The translations under genes were made by a program, and so were the position numbers. Under the pieces are notes generated by a model. The model was given only the letters and a program-made list of their open reading frames with translations. It did no database searches and had not been told where the DNA came from. Source: Vishniacozyma victoriae (lineage: Eukaryota > Basidiomycota > Tremellomycetes > Tremellales > Bulleribasidiaceae). From it: a stretch of DNA of 64,000 nt. Position 1 is the stretch's first letter. The number at the start of each line of letters is the position of its first letter. Positions 23,960-38,223 of this stretch are shown piece by piece. Location: NCBI GenBank assembly GCA_017654735.1, contig JADPYG010000003.1, positions 62,001-126,000 of the forward strand. The letters run 5' to 3'.

Positions 23960-24309
23960 GTGCTTAGGGATCAGGTGATGCTTGATGCAAAACTTGACCT
24001 GACGTGCCAGACGTATGCATAAATACAGAGAATAGGAATGCTCAAACACACGCTAAACAAGAAGAAATAAGGATACTAATGGACTATGACACAAGGAAGG
24101 GGTATTATACGTTATGGAATCGTTCGTTCGGGAAATAAGAGTCGGTCGTCAAGTCACGTACCGGGACGAGGCGGAATCGGTTGTGTAGAGAAAGTGGATG
24201 TGATAGCGAGGATTCAAAGGCGTAAGGGCAGGTGGAATAGCGAAGGCTTGAATGGCGAGAGCGTGAAAACGAGGGGCGATGTACGTCAAGTGGAATATCG
24301 ACGTCGAGA
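23960..24309. other. Convergent intergenic region
   Basis: About 350 bp between the stops of the Sec2-like gene and the Rab-like gene; it should contain both 3' ends. No conserved coding or RNA feature recognised. Confidence 0.45.
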
Positions 24310-26715
24310 TCAGATGGCACAGCAAGACCCCTGCACCTGTTCATCTTCCGGCTCGGAAGGAGCAGTGAGAATAATACTATTCTTCTTCCTCAACGTCTGC
24401 TCGGCCTGTAATTTATCCTTTTGGGCAACAAGAATCGACATAATGGATCTAAACATCTCTTCCACGCCTATTATTAGCTTCCCTCCTAGATCGGAGTATC
24501 AAAGAGAGAACATACCCTTGCCAGAGAGAGAAGAACATTCCCCAACCCTGACCCCATCAATATCCACTCCCCAATCAAGCTGTGGATGGTCTTCCTGCAT
24601 CCTTGAATCCTGGCCCAAACTACCTCCCCTAGACCTAGTCACGCGAGAAGGTAGGTTTGCAAGAGAACCAGTCGCCATTTCTCCAGATTGCTTCTTCTTG
24701 ACCCCTTCACCGAATTCACCCAGTAAGTCAGCAGGGGAAGGTTCGTTCCCTCCCCATCCGATCCTTGAAGTCCACTGTTCCGATTTACGACGGGTATCGA
24801 ATCGCGATGAACCCATAATGGAGGAACCAAAAGTAGTTCGTGAGGGCGACAGGGAATTGAACTCGGGTGGGTTCTCTTCTGCCAATTTAGCAAGGCTGGA
24901 CACGGCACCGGTAGACTCTTCAGTACGTCCCCATAGGTACGCGGAGATTGTGCCCGAGAAAGAGTATCGCCCAGCAGATGCGCCGTGTCGACTGATGGCA
25001 GTTTTAGCAGCAGATACAGGCGTCTGGTAATCCGGCTGACCAAACTCTGAAGTGAACGCGGGAAAAGACGAGCTATCGCCCTTTTTGTACGGTGGGAACG
25101 ACTGAAAAGACGCATGCGTAGGCGTCGTGGCCGAGGTTGGGGAACTAGGAGCGCCGTAGGGCGGGAAAGTAGTCATAGTAGGCGAGGTGGGTGATCGTAG
25201 AATCCCAGGGGATCGAGCAGACATGGATGTTGGCCGGGATCTGGGGAACGGTACGGATCCAGCAGTGCGAGGAGTATCGTACTTGGAGGTCGCAGGGGGA
25301 GCTAGCGAGATAGTAGGAGGAGATACGACAGGTCGAGTCTGCGTATCGGTTGCTATGGACGAGAGGCCATCGAACGAATGCGATCGTGCGGAAGTAATCG
25401 TCTTGGGTGCCTCGTCCACATGCTTGGAGGCCGAGGACAGACTTCGAAACATCCCTCCCTTTTTGCTTGGGGGTGTTAAAGTCTCGTGAACGACGGGGAC
25501 AGGTGGCCGTGTCCAGAGTCGAATCGCAGCGCGGGCTTCGGCCGGACTATCATTAGCTCGCACTGACAGTTGTCTGAGACAGACTTGCTAGACGGCCCTC
25601 TTGGCTTCCCTGTCCGACTTGTGCCCGACAACATAGACGATAATATCCTCTCCAACATTTTCCTTGACCTCTACCAGCACCGTCTTCAACGCCAAGAAGC
25701 TCGCTCGATTCGAAATGTCGTAGAGCAGGAGACAGACGTTTGCTCCCCGGTAATATAGAGACGATAGACTATTGAATCGCTCTTGTCCAGCTGTATCCCA
25801 AATCTGTAATTTCACCTTAATGCCCTGATGAGTCGATTTCCCGGTATGTAGAGTGCTCGCGACGGTAGTAGTCGGCTCGGCAATGAACCGTTTCTTGGTG
25901 TATCGCAAGATCAAGGATGTCTTGCCCGTATCGGGAGCACCGAGGAGGACGAGTTTGGCTTCGACGGTATCCGAGGGTCCGAACTCTGATACGCCATGAT
26001 CGGAGGGTACGGCGAGGTGACGGGACGAGGATTCGGTGGGATAGGACCGGTGCATGGCGTCTGGATTCAGTGACGATAGTTTACTTCGTGGTAATCCCGA
26101 GACGTGCGAGTGCATCCTCACCCTGACATCGAGTCCTGGCGGAGCAGACGAGCGATACGAATGGGATGGGACGGATGTATGACTTCGCTTGGGCGGTTTA
26201 GGTCGTGGCGAAGCTGACTTCCCTCTAGATCCGATTGGATCGGCGGCAGTGACGGGACCGAGTAGTTGTTGACTCTTGGACCTCGTACGTGGTACCTGAT
26301 CCCCTACGAGATGATCCAGTGAATTCAACGGTACCCTTGCTACCTCTCCATCATCGGCGGGCGGGGCGAGCTTGATCATGGCATCGGGGAACAATTTACT
26401 GCTCGGTGTCGAGAGGTCTGGTGTTGGAGGAAAAGATGTAGGGACGTGCTTGTCGGTCGCAACGGTCGGGACATCCGGTAGCGCCGCATTGACCTGCTTT
26501 GGGGCCGGTGGCGGTGGGTTTGACAGTATCTCAGGCGGCCCTAGAGCCGAGAATGACTGGATCGTCTCGGGAAATGGCGATGTATGTCGATGAGGAAAAG
26601 AAGGGAGGGGAGGGGGCGGCATGGCGATTGTTGTCGCAGATGGCGGAGGAACGGTTGCTGTCCGAGCGTAATCACCGAAAGTCGGGTGACTGACTGATGG
26701 ATGTACGACACTCAT
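24310..26715 (-). CDS. Giant Rab-like GTPase with long N- and C-terminal extensions
   Basis: Three exons, about 770 residues, much longer than a 200-residue Rab. Residues 1-260 are disordered and Pro/Ser-rich, starting MSVVHPSVSHPTFGDYA. The GTPase module (about 265-385) shows G1 GAPDTGKTSLI, a threonine-rich switch I, G3 WDTAGQERFNSLSSLYYRGA and the Rab helix LLLYDISNRASF. The G4 motif reads GHKSD where NKxD is expected, and the usual E-T/C-S-A-K G5 motif is not visible after the intron. A 370-residue Ser/Pro-rich tail follows, then a short coiled coil (ILVAQKDKLQAEQTLRKKN) and a C-terminal GSCCAI, a prenylation-type CCxx end. The second exon is joined through a GC-AG intron (25547-25588). 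Guanine binding may be altered. Membrane attachment through the lipidated C-terminus is inferred. Confidence 0.85.
25547..25588 (-). other. GC-AG intron in the Rab-like gene
   Basis: On the minus strand the exon ending GCCGTCTA is followed by GCAAGTCTG and the intron ends GCTAATGATAG before TCCGGCC. The only join that keeps the frame from KRAV into PAEARAAIRLW uses the GC donor; the nearby GT would shift the frame. 42 nt long. Confidence 0.75.
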
Positions 26716-28126
26716 GCTGGGTGTGTTGTATGAAGTGTGATATAGAGGAAAGAAAGACCCGCTTTCTTTATACGTTTGGACCCCTGTGTATCGGAGGGTT
26801 TGATTATAAAATCTATAAGTCAGGTTCATGCACACAGTATCAGGGGTAGAGGGGAGCGCCCCTTGTATTACGCACGGTTATAGTATGATACTGATACAAG
26901 TGACTAGACTAGTCGTCAAGGTGTCTAGATGTATCAGTGAACTGAGGATCAAGGGTGACGTTTCAGGCAGACAAAGGATAGAGGTGGGTGTTTATCGATT
27001 ATTGATTTCAGATGAAGGTAGATCCGTTGATGGAACGCACAGGTACGAGTTCCTTTGGCGATTACAACGGTATGGTATGTTTATATGAGGGGTATTGAAG
27101 TAGAATAAGGGACTCACGATGGACGAAGTACTAATCCGATGCCTGATGATCCGAACGTTGATTGACGTGATTCAATAGATGTATGAATCAACCAAAACAA
27201 TGTAATCCGCTAAAATACCCCACTCCTCCCTCCTTCCGATCTCAACAAGGCGGCAGGCGAAAGCAATCAGATCGTCCCTCTTTATTCCCGGTCAACCCTC
27301 CTCTTCTCTTGTACCTCGAAAGGAAGCGACACTTGGAGACAAGGTGCTTCTTGTGTCGTCGTCGACCAGTCGCGTCTAGTTTATCCAATGTTGTCGGACA
27401 TACTAACCAATGTCATGCAAGTAGTATCCGAATCACCCAAAAGTGTGCTTGATTTCCCGGAAGGTGATCAACACCGCTTTGTGTAAACCCTGTCTTGACA
27501 ACTAGTACTTCCGACTTTGTGATTGTTTATTGATGGTGGCGTATTTGGGTTACTTCGATAGGAAGCTTCTCATATGGTTGGGTATACACAAGTACAACTA
27601 TAACAATACGCTTGAATACAACGATGAGTAGAATGCATACAATAGACTCGTACCAATGACTTACCCATGACCATGTTATGGCTCGGCGTCAATAGCCAAG
27701 GAGGAACGAGTCTAGGAACTCGGGTCAGGGTCCGGGCGTTTTAATCAATCTAGGCATTTACTCCTCCTTCCTTCTTTATACACAAGCTTACTTGCTTAAG
27801 GTTCACTACCAGAATAGACAGACGCGTAACTACGTCGATCATACATGACAAGCATGAACCTCATCTTGACCTTTGCACGCCGTGTCTAAAGTTACCCCGC
27901 GTCTCAGCATCCCAGACGCGTTGTCCCAAACATGCAAAACATCAATATAAGGCACCCGGTCCAAGATCCCGTAACTAGGGTTCCCGGATATTACGTGAAT
28001 GACAATTGACAATTGCAACGTTGGCGAGTGTACGCGATAGTATTCCATTAGCGTGTGTATATTTCGAGCAGACAGCACAATAAGATACATGTGATTCCTT
28101 CTATTATACTACCTCCTTAGCCCGCA
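26716..28126. other. 1.4 kb intergenic region
   Basis: Longest gene-free stretch in the window, between the 5' end of the Rab-like gene and the 3' end of pyruvate decarboxylase. Only short unconvincing open frames (for example 27183-27452). A GTGAGT-like donor on the minus strand at about 27103-27110 could belong to a 5' leader intron of the Rab-like gene. I see no tRNA, repeat or transposon remnant. Confidence 0.4.
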
Positions 28127-30426
<2,300 letters not shown>

Positions 30427-31013
30427 CTTCGCGAGTAGTATGAATATGGTGGATGTGAAGGTGAGAAAAACGTCTGGCGATCACCCGACAACGACGACGA
30501 AGTTGAACTCAGAAATAGAGAGATGACGTATTCTTAAAACAGGCACATCCACGTGGTTCGAGCATGGTAACTTATACTCGGTGACCGACCTCGACCTCAA
30601 AAGAAGGTTCTTGGTTCCTTGGCGATGATCAATTAATTAGAGTACTGGAGTACTCGGAACAAATCAAGTCAGCAAGTCTACATTATATAATCTCATCGAC
30701 ATCGACGATGTCTCCCGATTGCTAGCATCTTCCCTATGCATTCCAAGGTATCGATTGCTTACCATGAGATCATAAGTGGTAGAAATATGGGTTATGATGA
30801 TGTTACACTGAAGCTAGAGGTAATGATGACTTGGGGACATGGACATGACGCTCACCCTCACGCTGACGTGTATAGGTGGAGGGGTGGCGGCTGGATAGGT
30901 ATATATATTGGATTCCCGGAGAAGTGTTCTTCTTCTCTATCTACAACTATCACTCGATGAGCTCCCGAACTATTATTCGTCGATTCACTACTCAAATTAA
31001 AACATTCAACAAG
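30427..31013. promoter_or_regulatory. Bidirectional promoter, PDC1 and small disordered protein
   Basis: About 590 bp between divergent start codons. It contains a CCACGTGG palindrome (CACGTG at 30550-30555), about 125 nt upstream of the PDC1 ATG, and TATATAATC and TATATATAT boxes at about 30695 and 30900. Regulation by an E-box-binding bHLH factor is an inference. Confidence 0.5.
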
Positions 31014-31457
31014 ATGTCTGCCAACCAGTCTCACGCTACCAACTCCCAGACCCAGTCTGCTGTCCCCAATGCCGTCCAGAACGCTGCGCCCGAGTCAGTT
31101 GAGCGAGCGTTGCCCGATTCCGTGCGTTTAGCTCCTTCATCTTTATACTATACATCATAATCCTCGTCTCTCCCTTACTCCACTTCCTACCTTTCCATCA
31201 CCCGTCATAATCAATAGAACCTAACCGATAGATACACAACACCAACCCCAACAAGAACGTCAACCCAAACTAGGTTGACCCAACCAAGGAGAACTCAAAC
31301 GTCTCCCACGCCACTGGACCATCAAAGGTCCCTGAGGCTATCCAGAAGCGTATGTCACTTTCCCACTCCACCTGGCCCATCCTGACAGATTGCAGTTGCT
31401 CCCAAGGGACTTGAGGAGGCTCTACCCGAGTCCATTCACCCTACCGACAAGAAGTAG
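31014..31457 (+). CDS. Small disordered protein with an internal repeat
   Basis: Three exons encode about 83 residues with no hydrophobic core. Reading across a roughly 145-nt intron (donor GTGCGT near 31122, acceptor ACTAG just before GTTGACCC) and a second intron near 31350, the protein is MSANQSHATNSQTQS... followed by two related blocks: APESVERALPDSVDPTKE and APKGLEEALPESIHPTDKK. Both have A-P-x-x-x-E-x-A-L-P-[DE]-S-[VI]-x-P-T-x-[KE]. Composition is Asn, Pro, Ser, Lys and Glu; no Cys or Trp. Such small hydrophilic proteins are often abundant and stress-induced in fungi, but no family is recognised. An upstream in-frame ATG (30957) would add a basic, mitochondrial-like 19 residues. Confidence 0.65.
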
Positions 31458-32072
31458 GTGCTTCAATATGATGAAGAAGTAATTAGTTGAAGGCAGTTGA
31501 AGCATGAATCAATTTGAGGCAATGAATCGACTTTTCTGTTATAATAAAGTCTTCCAAAACGTTAACGTGCCGGTCTAGAGTCCATTCAAGTCGTAATACT
31601 TATCGTGATACTCGGAGAGATTTTTAAGACTATATGCAAGGTGCCGTTCCTACCGATTCAGAGTCTCTTAGCAACCCGTCACAAGTCAGGCTCCAGGTGA
31701 CAATCGATATATCAGTGAGGAGGGTACTTTAGCATACGAAATATATATACGGGGAGCTGGAATCAGGGTCCTGCGATCAGGGATCTATATGTTGGTGTCA
31801 TGACACGAGGATAAGGCAAGGTTAGAGCGCAGAGTAATCAGATGTACTCTACACTGTGCCGCAACATGGGACTGCACTCTGATGAAGAAAATTGGTTCAC
31901 CTTCCCGGCTTTAATCTTGACTATATTCAATCCCCAGTATGAGAATCCTCAATCATCACTGTGTCGAGAAGAGAAGACTGCGCCCAGGGTAAAATATCCA
32001 AAACGTCTATATTCATAAAAAGAATGATGTGTACAGAAACCTATCTAACCCTATCTAACCCTAAAACCTAAC
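31458..32072. other. Convergent intergenic region
   Basis: About 615 bp between the stops of the small disordered protein gene and ATP-citrate lyase. Near the ACL end is a short CTATCTAACC direct repeat. No coding or RNA gene recognised. Confidence 0.45.
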
Positions 32073-35000
32073 CTATGCCTGTCCTGGCTGGAAAACAACC
32101 CTCTCCTGCATGTTGATAAAGATATCGTCGGCGGGATGTCGGTAAAGAGGTTGCTTGAGCAACTTTTGATCAAGATAATGACCGATGAAACCGATTGATC
32201 GACCCAATACGAAAAGACCGTTAAGTGTACCAGACTTCAAGTAATCGGCAGCTTCATCTTCGGTGAATGCTCCACAACCAGAAAGGAGATCACAGAATGA
32301 TGCTGCGATAGCTCCGTCGACATTGAGGATCAAAGTGTTGGATTTCTGGGTAGTAACGTCCTCGGTTGCTAGGGCAAAGTCGAGAGTCTTGTGGGAAGGG
32401 AAATGCTTCTTGACGTAATCGACGACTAAAACAACTCGTAGATCGGGGTTGGTCTTTGATTTGATCTTGTGTCCGATACCTGGAATCAACCTGTTGGCTT
32501 TCCTCATGGAATCGACGAATTCTCGTGGGGTAGCACCGGAAGCTAGACCCTTGGAGAATTCAGCAGCGGCACCATCGAGAGCACCTCCGAATCGATCTCC
32601 AATGGTCAAAAGACCAGCAGCGAGGGAAGAGATCAAATCTTTACCGGCTCGAGCGGTAATGATGGTGTTCATGGCTCCTGAAACAGCGGGTCCGTGATCG
32701 GCAGTCAATTGCAAGACCATTTCAATGAATTTACAAGCGAAGGGGGGTAGTCGTCGCTTGAACCAAAGAAGAGAGATGACACCTCCAATACCAATCTCCT
32801 CCTTGAAGACGTCGGAAATTCGCATACCGGCATACATGAGTTCTTGACCTCGTTCGTCGGAAATGGTCGAGATGAATGCAGCGGGTTTTCGGATAAGACC
32901 GAGCTTGGAAGCCCATTGGTAATCCATAGGGATGTTTGGTGGCTCAATCTCGGCCTTGGGGACGATAGTACCGTTGTTGATGAGCTTGGTGTAGGTCTGC
33001 TTTAGAACCTCGGGTAGATCCTCGAAAGTGTCGGGAACGATAAATCCAGCAGCTCGCATGGCAATGTTTTTAGCATCGGCAGTTTCCATGGCAGAGTTGG
33101 CCATGGATCCGGCGTGACCGAATTGGACTTCGGATGTAAACATCTTGGCACAGGTTCCGATAGCCCAAGCGACAATAGGCTTGGTAATCTTGCCCTCTTG
33201 GACAGCCTTGATGACTCGGTATTCCTCGGTACCACCAACTTCACCAAGCAACAAGAGCATCTTGCACTCGGGATCGGCTTCGTATCGGAGTAAATGGTCG
33301 ATGAATGAGGTACCGGGGTATCGATCTCCACCGATAGCAACACCTTCGTAAACACCGTTGGTAGTGTATGACAAAATGTTGTTGAGCTCGTTCGACATAC
33401 CACCGGATTTGGAAACGTATCCAACAGATCCAGCTCGGTAAAGCTTGCAAGCAATCAAGTTGTCCATCATACCACCAGTGTTTCCGATCCTGAAACATCC
33501 AGGCTTGATTCCACCAACAGTAGCGGGACCAATGATGATGACGTTTCGGCTAACGGCCAACTGCAACAACTCTCGAGCGTGTCGCTCGGGGACACCTTCG
33601 GCAATGATACCAATAGCCTTGATCTGGGGGAAGGTCAAGATGTCGAGGGTGGAAGCGTAGACGGATCGAGACGAAGAGAAGTTGACAACAACATCGACGT
33701 CGGAATGCTTCTTGATAGCCTCGGCGACGGTAGTGTAAACGGGCAAGAGAGTCTCTTTAGTACCCCAGTAGAATTTCTGAATGTGGTGTCCACCGAAGGG
33801 GTAAATCATGGCGGCGACGGAAGGAGTCTTTCGTCCACACGAGAAATCGAAATCGAGCATTCCTTGGATAGCTCGGGGCTGGAGACCAAAGACGAACGAT
33901 CGAGTGTCGGCATCGAAGGGTCGGTAGAATGGTCGAGAAGAGTGAGACTCGGTCTTGAAGTGGACAATCTGGTCTCCGGGCTGTTCTCGATCACCGTTGG
34001 CCTTGATGGATCCAACAGGGGTCTTGTGAGCGTCTTGAGCGGATGATGAAGCGGTAGGTGCTTCGGTAGAGGCGGCAGGAGCAGCAGACTCGGGGGAAGG
34101 GGAAGGAGCCCTGGTGATGGGGGGCTTCGAGATACCGAGGGCCATGGGGACAATGGCGGTAATGGGTGACTCGGGACCGTAGACCTTCATGGGGACACCA
34201 ATAGATTCACCACAGAGTCGCATAGCTTTGAGACCTTCTTGGTAATTGGGTCCAGCTCGTCGAACCCAGATGGAGACATTGTGCCTCTGTAGTCCTTCCT
34301 GGAATTGCTTGAAGGCTCGAATGATACCCTTGAAAGTAGCGGCGACATCAGAGAAGTTGGCGGCACCACCACCGACAATGAGGACTTTACCCTCGGGATG
34401 GGGTTCACCTCGAGTCATCAAGTCGACAATAGTCTTGGCGTATTCGTAGGTTTGTCCCTCGGTGGGAGCACCAGAGTATTCACCGTAGTTGGCGAGCTCG
34501 TGAGCGAATCCAGCAGCAGCGATAGCATCCGAGTAGACGACGGAAGCACCACCACCAGCGACCATGGTCCAAACTCGACCGGTAGCGTTGAGGACAGTCA
34601 ACTTGAGCGAAGCTCCAGTGGAAGCATCGAGCTTTTGGATGTAGGCTTCTTCCTTGGTCAAGTCTCGACCGAAAGGTGCGGGCCAGACCATGGGTGGTCC
34701 TCGGTCGGCCTTGATCTTGGAATCGGTGGAAGGACCAGCGATATCTCGGGCAATGGCCCACTTGGGTCCACAGAGGAAATCGGCAGTTTGGTCGAGCTTG
34801 GCGGCCATGTCGAGGTAGAAGATCTCTGCGGGCTTGCCATCTGTTGGGTCCATGCAGACAAGGGGGTTGATCTCGAGGTATGCGACTATAGGTCAGCACA
34901 AATCCTTTTTTCGATGGACGGGAACGTACAATGTAGGTCAACGTAGACGGCGTAGAGTCGGATGAGGAAATCACATAGGACATCCTGCTTGGCCTGAGGA

Positions 35001-35835
35001 ACGTGGGGGAGAAGGGTGCTGATGATGTGTTCTCGGGTGGGGAACTGGAATCAGCTCAGAACTTCATTTCGAGAATGGGGGCTTACCTCCTCTCCGACAG
35101 AGATCAAGAGCTTCAAGGCCTTGGCATCAACATCTCCGACTTCGACACCTCCCTCGCTACTTGTCAGCGTCCCTCTTGTACCACTTGGAAAGGACCTACT
35201 GGGTAAAGAGGATCCAATCACCTTCACGGGCCGAGTTGATACAGACATAGTACTCGGTATCGGCGGGATGAGGGCAGAAAGGCTCAATGATGAAAGTGTT
35301 GAGGGTACCAGTGGTGCTCTCAACCTTCTGGGGTTTACCAGCTTTGCTCTCGATCCAAGCTCCAGTCTCTTCCCATTCCTTGTTTAGACATAGGAGTCCA
35401 GCCTTTCCTCGTCGCTTAATGAGCTGATCGGGTTTACCGACTAGCTTGGAGCTGAAGACCCATTCTGGGAGACCGGCTCCAGGTCGGATGGATGGGACAA
35501 GGGCTTTGGTGCTGTGGTCGCTACTTGTCAATCACGGTCTAGAGGGGCGAAAGGCGGGACATACAATTCTACCTGAGCGACCTGAACGGGAGCAGCGGTA
35601 GATTCAGTTTTGGTAGGGATAGGAGTGGGGGAACGGGTGAGCCAGTAGTTGACGAGCTGCTTGGCGTCGTACTCTCGGATAGCTGTTGATTAGCTTTGTT
35701 GTAGAGGATGAATTTGGATGAGATGGAAAAAAGTCAAAGCGTCGGCCGAAAGCCCGACACCTCGAAATCTCTTCCATATTGATGGTGGAACATGTGGGGA
35801 GTAAAGATGAGATTAAACATACCCTTGGTAGACAT
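32073..35835 (-). CDS. ACL1: ATP-citrate lyase, single-chain form
   Basis: About 1,150 residues. It cleaves citrate with ATP and CoA to acetyl-CoA and oxaloacetate in the cytosol, supplying lipid and sterol synthesis. The start is a four-codon exon MSTK, spliced to [14 protein letters not shown]. The order is that of animal and basidiomycete enzymes: an ATP-grasp/citrate-binding N-terminal part ([39 protein letters not shown]), a linker with Ser/Pro/Ala, the CoA-ligase part ([20 protein letters not shown]) with the catalytic phosphohistidine in [19 protein letters not shown], and the citrate-synthase-like C-terminus ([37 protein letters not shown]). It ends RVVFQPGQA. The large final exon is 2.8 kb without introns, unlike its neighbours. 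Shares a promoter with ARP6. Confidence 0.97.
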
Positions 35836-36265
35836 GATGAAAGACCTCTAAGTTGAATTATACGGAAAACAGAAACTAAAATAGTCAGTACTTATTCCTT
35901 CGGATACGGGTAGAGCCGGAATTTTCGAGAGAAGAGTGGGGCATATGTGAAGAGCTGATGATTGTACTTACAATAACTCCTCTGAGGTATGAGGGAGTAA
36001 AGAGGGATAGGAAGAAAGGGAGAAAGACGTGGTCTAAAGAAGAAAAGAAAGAGCTAAGTCTAGATATGTTATTGCTATCTATCGTCCGAGCACAGGGGAG
36101 GGGAAGGGAGATGGGGTATTTTCCCCAAAGTTATACGGTCGCGTTCTAATTTGATTCCGTAGAATAACCATGCAGATACCACGTGTGATAGTGGGGCACC
36201 CAGACATTTACCGCATACACGATGTTACTCTTGTTACTACACTATAGATCAATGCTTGGACAGAG
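35836..36265. promoter_or_regulatory. Bidirectional promoter, ACL1 and ARP6
   Basis: About 430 bp between divergent ATGs. It carries a CACGTG E-box at 36180-36185, about 80 nt from the ARP6 ATG. An open frame at 35958-36149 shows no conserved sequence. Confidence 0.5.
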
Positions 36266-37981
36266 ATGACCACTCCTCCCGTCCTCATTCTTGATAATGG
36301 GGCGTATACTATCAAAGCTGGATTCTCGGGTATCGACTTTGATCCTAGGGTTTTCCCAAACTCGATAGCGAGATCAAGAGCGGAAAAGAAGGTATATGTT
36401 GCGGATGAGATTGAGAATTGTAGAGATCATTCTGGGATAGTTTATCGGAGACCGTTTGAGCGTGTAAGCCAGCTTTTCTGCTGAGGAAGAAGCTGATGCT
36501 TAGGGTATGCTGGTGAATTGGGATGCTGAAAAGATCATTTGGGATAGACTGTTCTCCAAGGATGTCCTTAACGTAAGTCGTTTTTGGTGAGGGAGCTGAT
36601 GATAGGTCAATGCGCCAGAAACCTCACTATTGGTGACTGAGCCATATTTCAATCTACCAAACATAGCCGAGACGTACGATCAAATGGTATTTGAAGAATG
36701 GGAATTTCAAAGCTATTACCGCTGTACCCGTACGTCGCCCTAATCTATAGAAGCTGAATCTCAGCGGCATCTCTAGCACCATACGGTGGGCTGTTTAGTA
36801 ACGATTCCGATATTCCTCCAGCATGTTCAATAATTCTCGACGTAGGATACTCGGCGTGCCACGTACTACCAGTCAAGAATGGGCAAATCATTTGGGAACA
36901 TGTTAAACGGATAGACGTTGGCGGGAAGTTGTTAACAAATCACCTTAAACATTTAATATCGTTTAGACAATGGAATATGGCGGACGAGACGCATGTGGTG
37001 AATGAAGTCAAGGAGGCTTGCTGCTATGTCTCCATGGACTGGCAGAGGGATGTAGAGATATGCAAGTACGTCCCTTTCTCTCTCTCCCGCGCGATATATC
37101 GCTTACGAGTAGGGAGAACCCGAAAAAGAATCCAATAGTACAAGAATACGTCCTTCCCGACCACTCTGGCTCTACATCGACGACGGGGTATATACGTTCC
37201 GGACCCAACGCAGAGCCACGCGAAGGGCAGAAAAAGAAAGGGAATACCGAGGATGATGAGGAACAAGTTCTCTGGATGGGGAATGAGAGGTTCATGGGTC
37301 CTGAATTGTTGTTCAACCCGTCTGACATTGGTCAGTCTATTTTCACAACCAGGGGCTGATGGCAGGACTGAATCAGCTGGGATTATCGGAAACGATAGCA
37401 GAGGTGATTTCGAAGATGCCAGAGGAGCTGAGGGGGATGTATTGGGCTAATATCGGGATACTGGGTGGATTGGGATATGTCGAAGCACTCGGCGAGAGGC
37501 TGTGCGTATTTGTGAACAGCGTAGCCTGTGCTGACTAGTAGGGAACAAGATCTACGAGCCCTCTGTCCATGTGACTACGAAATAGGTATTTTCGAGGCCT
37601 TTGAGTAAGTCAACTCTCCTCTCTCTGCTCACTAAAGCTCAAACTCATATCAGTCCCCCAAGCGTACCCTACACATCTGCGGTATCCTTAACGACCTCGG
37701 AATACTACCACGAAACCTACCCCGTTACTCGCGCCGAATACCTGGAGCACGGATCATCCATCTGCAGACGTCGATTCGGTGGACCGGCATATAATGTCGC
37801 TCCTCCCGGATTCTTGGAAGGTGAAACAGGTGGTGATGTTAGTGATGATGAGCGTGAGAGGAGGTATGCATTGGGATTAGAAAGTATACGTGGTAAGGGT
37901 AGTAAAGGGAAACGTAAAGTGGAAGAACAGGAGGTTACAAGTGGTAATTGGGGTGGAAGGAGGAGGAGGGGTGTGTTGTAA
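36266..37981 (+). CDS. ARP6: Actin-related protein 6 (Arp6)
   Basis: About 460 residues in some eight exons. The N-terminus [18 protein letters not shown] is the actin phosphate-1 loop, and [11 protein letters not shown] joined to [16 protein letters not shown] matches the Arp6 subfamily. [38 protein letters not shown] and [20 protein letters not shown] (phosphate-2 and following) are followed by an Arp6-type insertion with Lys/Glu and then [19 protein letters not shown]. The C-terminus has [20 protein letters not shown] and a basic Arg/Lys tail. Arp6 is a subunit of the SWR1 complex that installs H2A.Z. Introns end in the usual gctgatgatag type strings. Confidence 0.93.
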
Positions 37982-38181
37982 GTTATATACACTGCATTGT
38001 ACAGTATGCACTTTCTATCAAGACTCATTCACGCTATGCAGTATAAGATCATCTTGGCGAATCCCACATTTGCCTTTGCCCTTGTTACCATGTGATCGAA
38101 GCTTCGCTACGTCACAACGGAATCAAAATCCAATACACCGCGCTAACCCAACCAACACATTCCAGCACACCCACCCTCTAC

Positions 38182-38199
38182 CTACTACTACTACTACTA
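38182..38199 (+). repeat. CTA x6 trinucleotide repeat in ERV29 5' leader
   Basis: Six perfect CTA units end 24 nt before the ERV29 ATG. The leader is otherwise C/A-rich, and the same kind of run precedes NUP57. Confidence 0.85.
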
Positions 38200-38223
38200 C
38201 ACCATCTCCTTTGTCGAAAAACC

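Noticed and set aside
24086..25030. 314-residue plus-strand open frame
   Set aside because: Lies antisense to the Rab-like gene's tail exon, has low-complexity translation and no conserved motif; the opposite strand codes a clear protein with canonical splice sites.
27183..27452. Small plus-strand frame in the 1.4 kb intergenic region
   Set aside because: No splice signals, no recognisable similarity and no good start context.
32040..32075. CTATCTAACCCTATCTAACCCTAAAACC, telomere-like
   Set aside because: Only two or three imperfect units inside a 3' region between genes; not a telomere or interstitial array.
33579..34946. Plus-strand open frames of up to 213 residues
   Set aside because: They are antisense shadows of the long ACL1 exon, caused by its codon bias.
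35958..36149. Short Lys-rich frame in the ACL1/ARP6 promoter
   Set aside because: Purine-rich low complexity, no conserved start and between two divergent starts.
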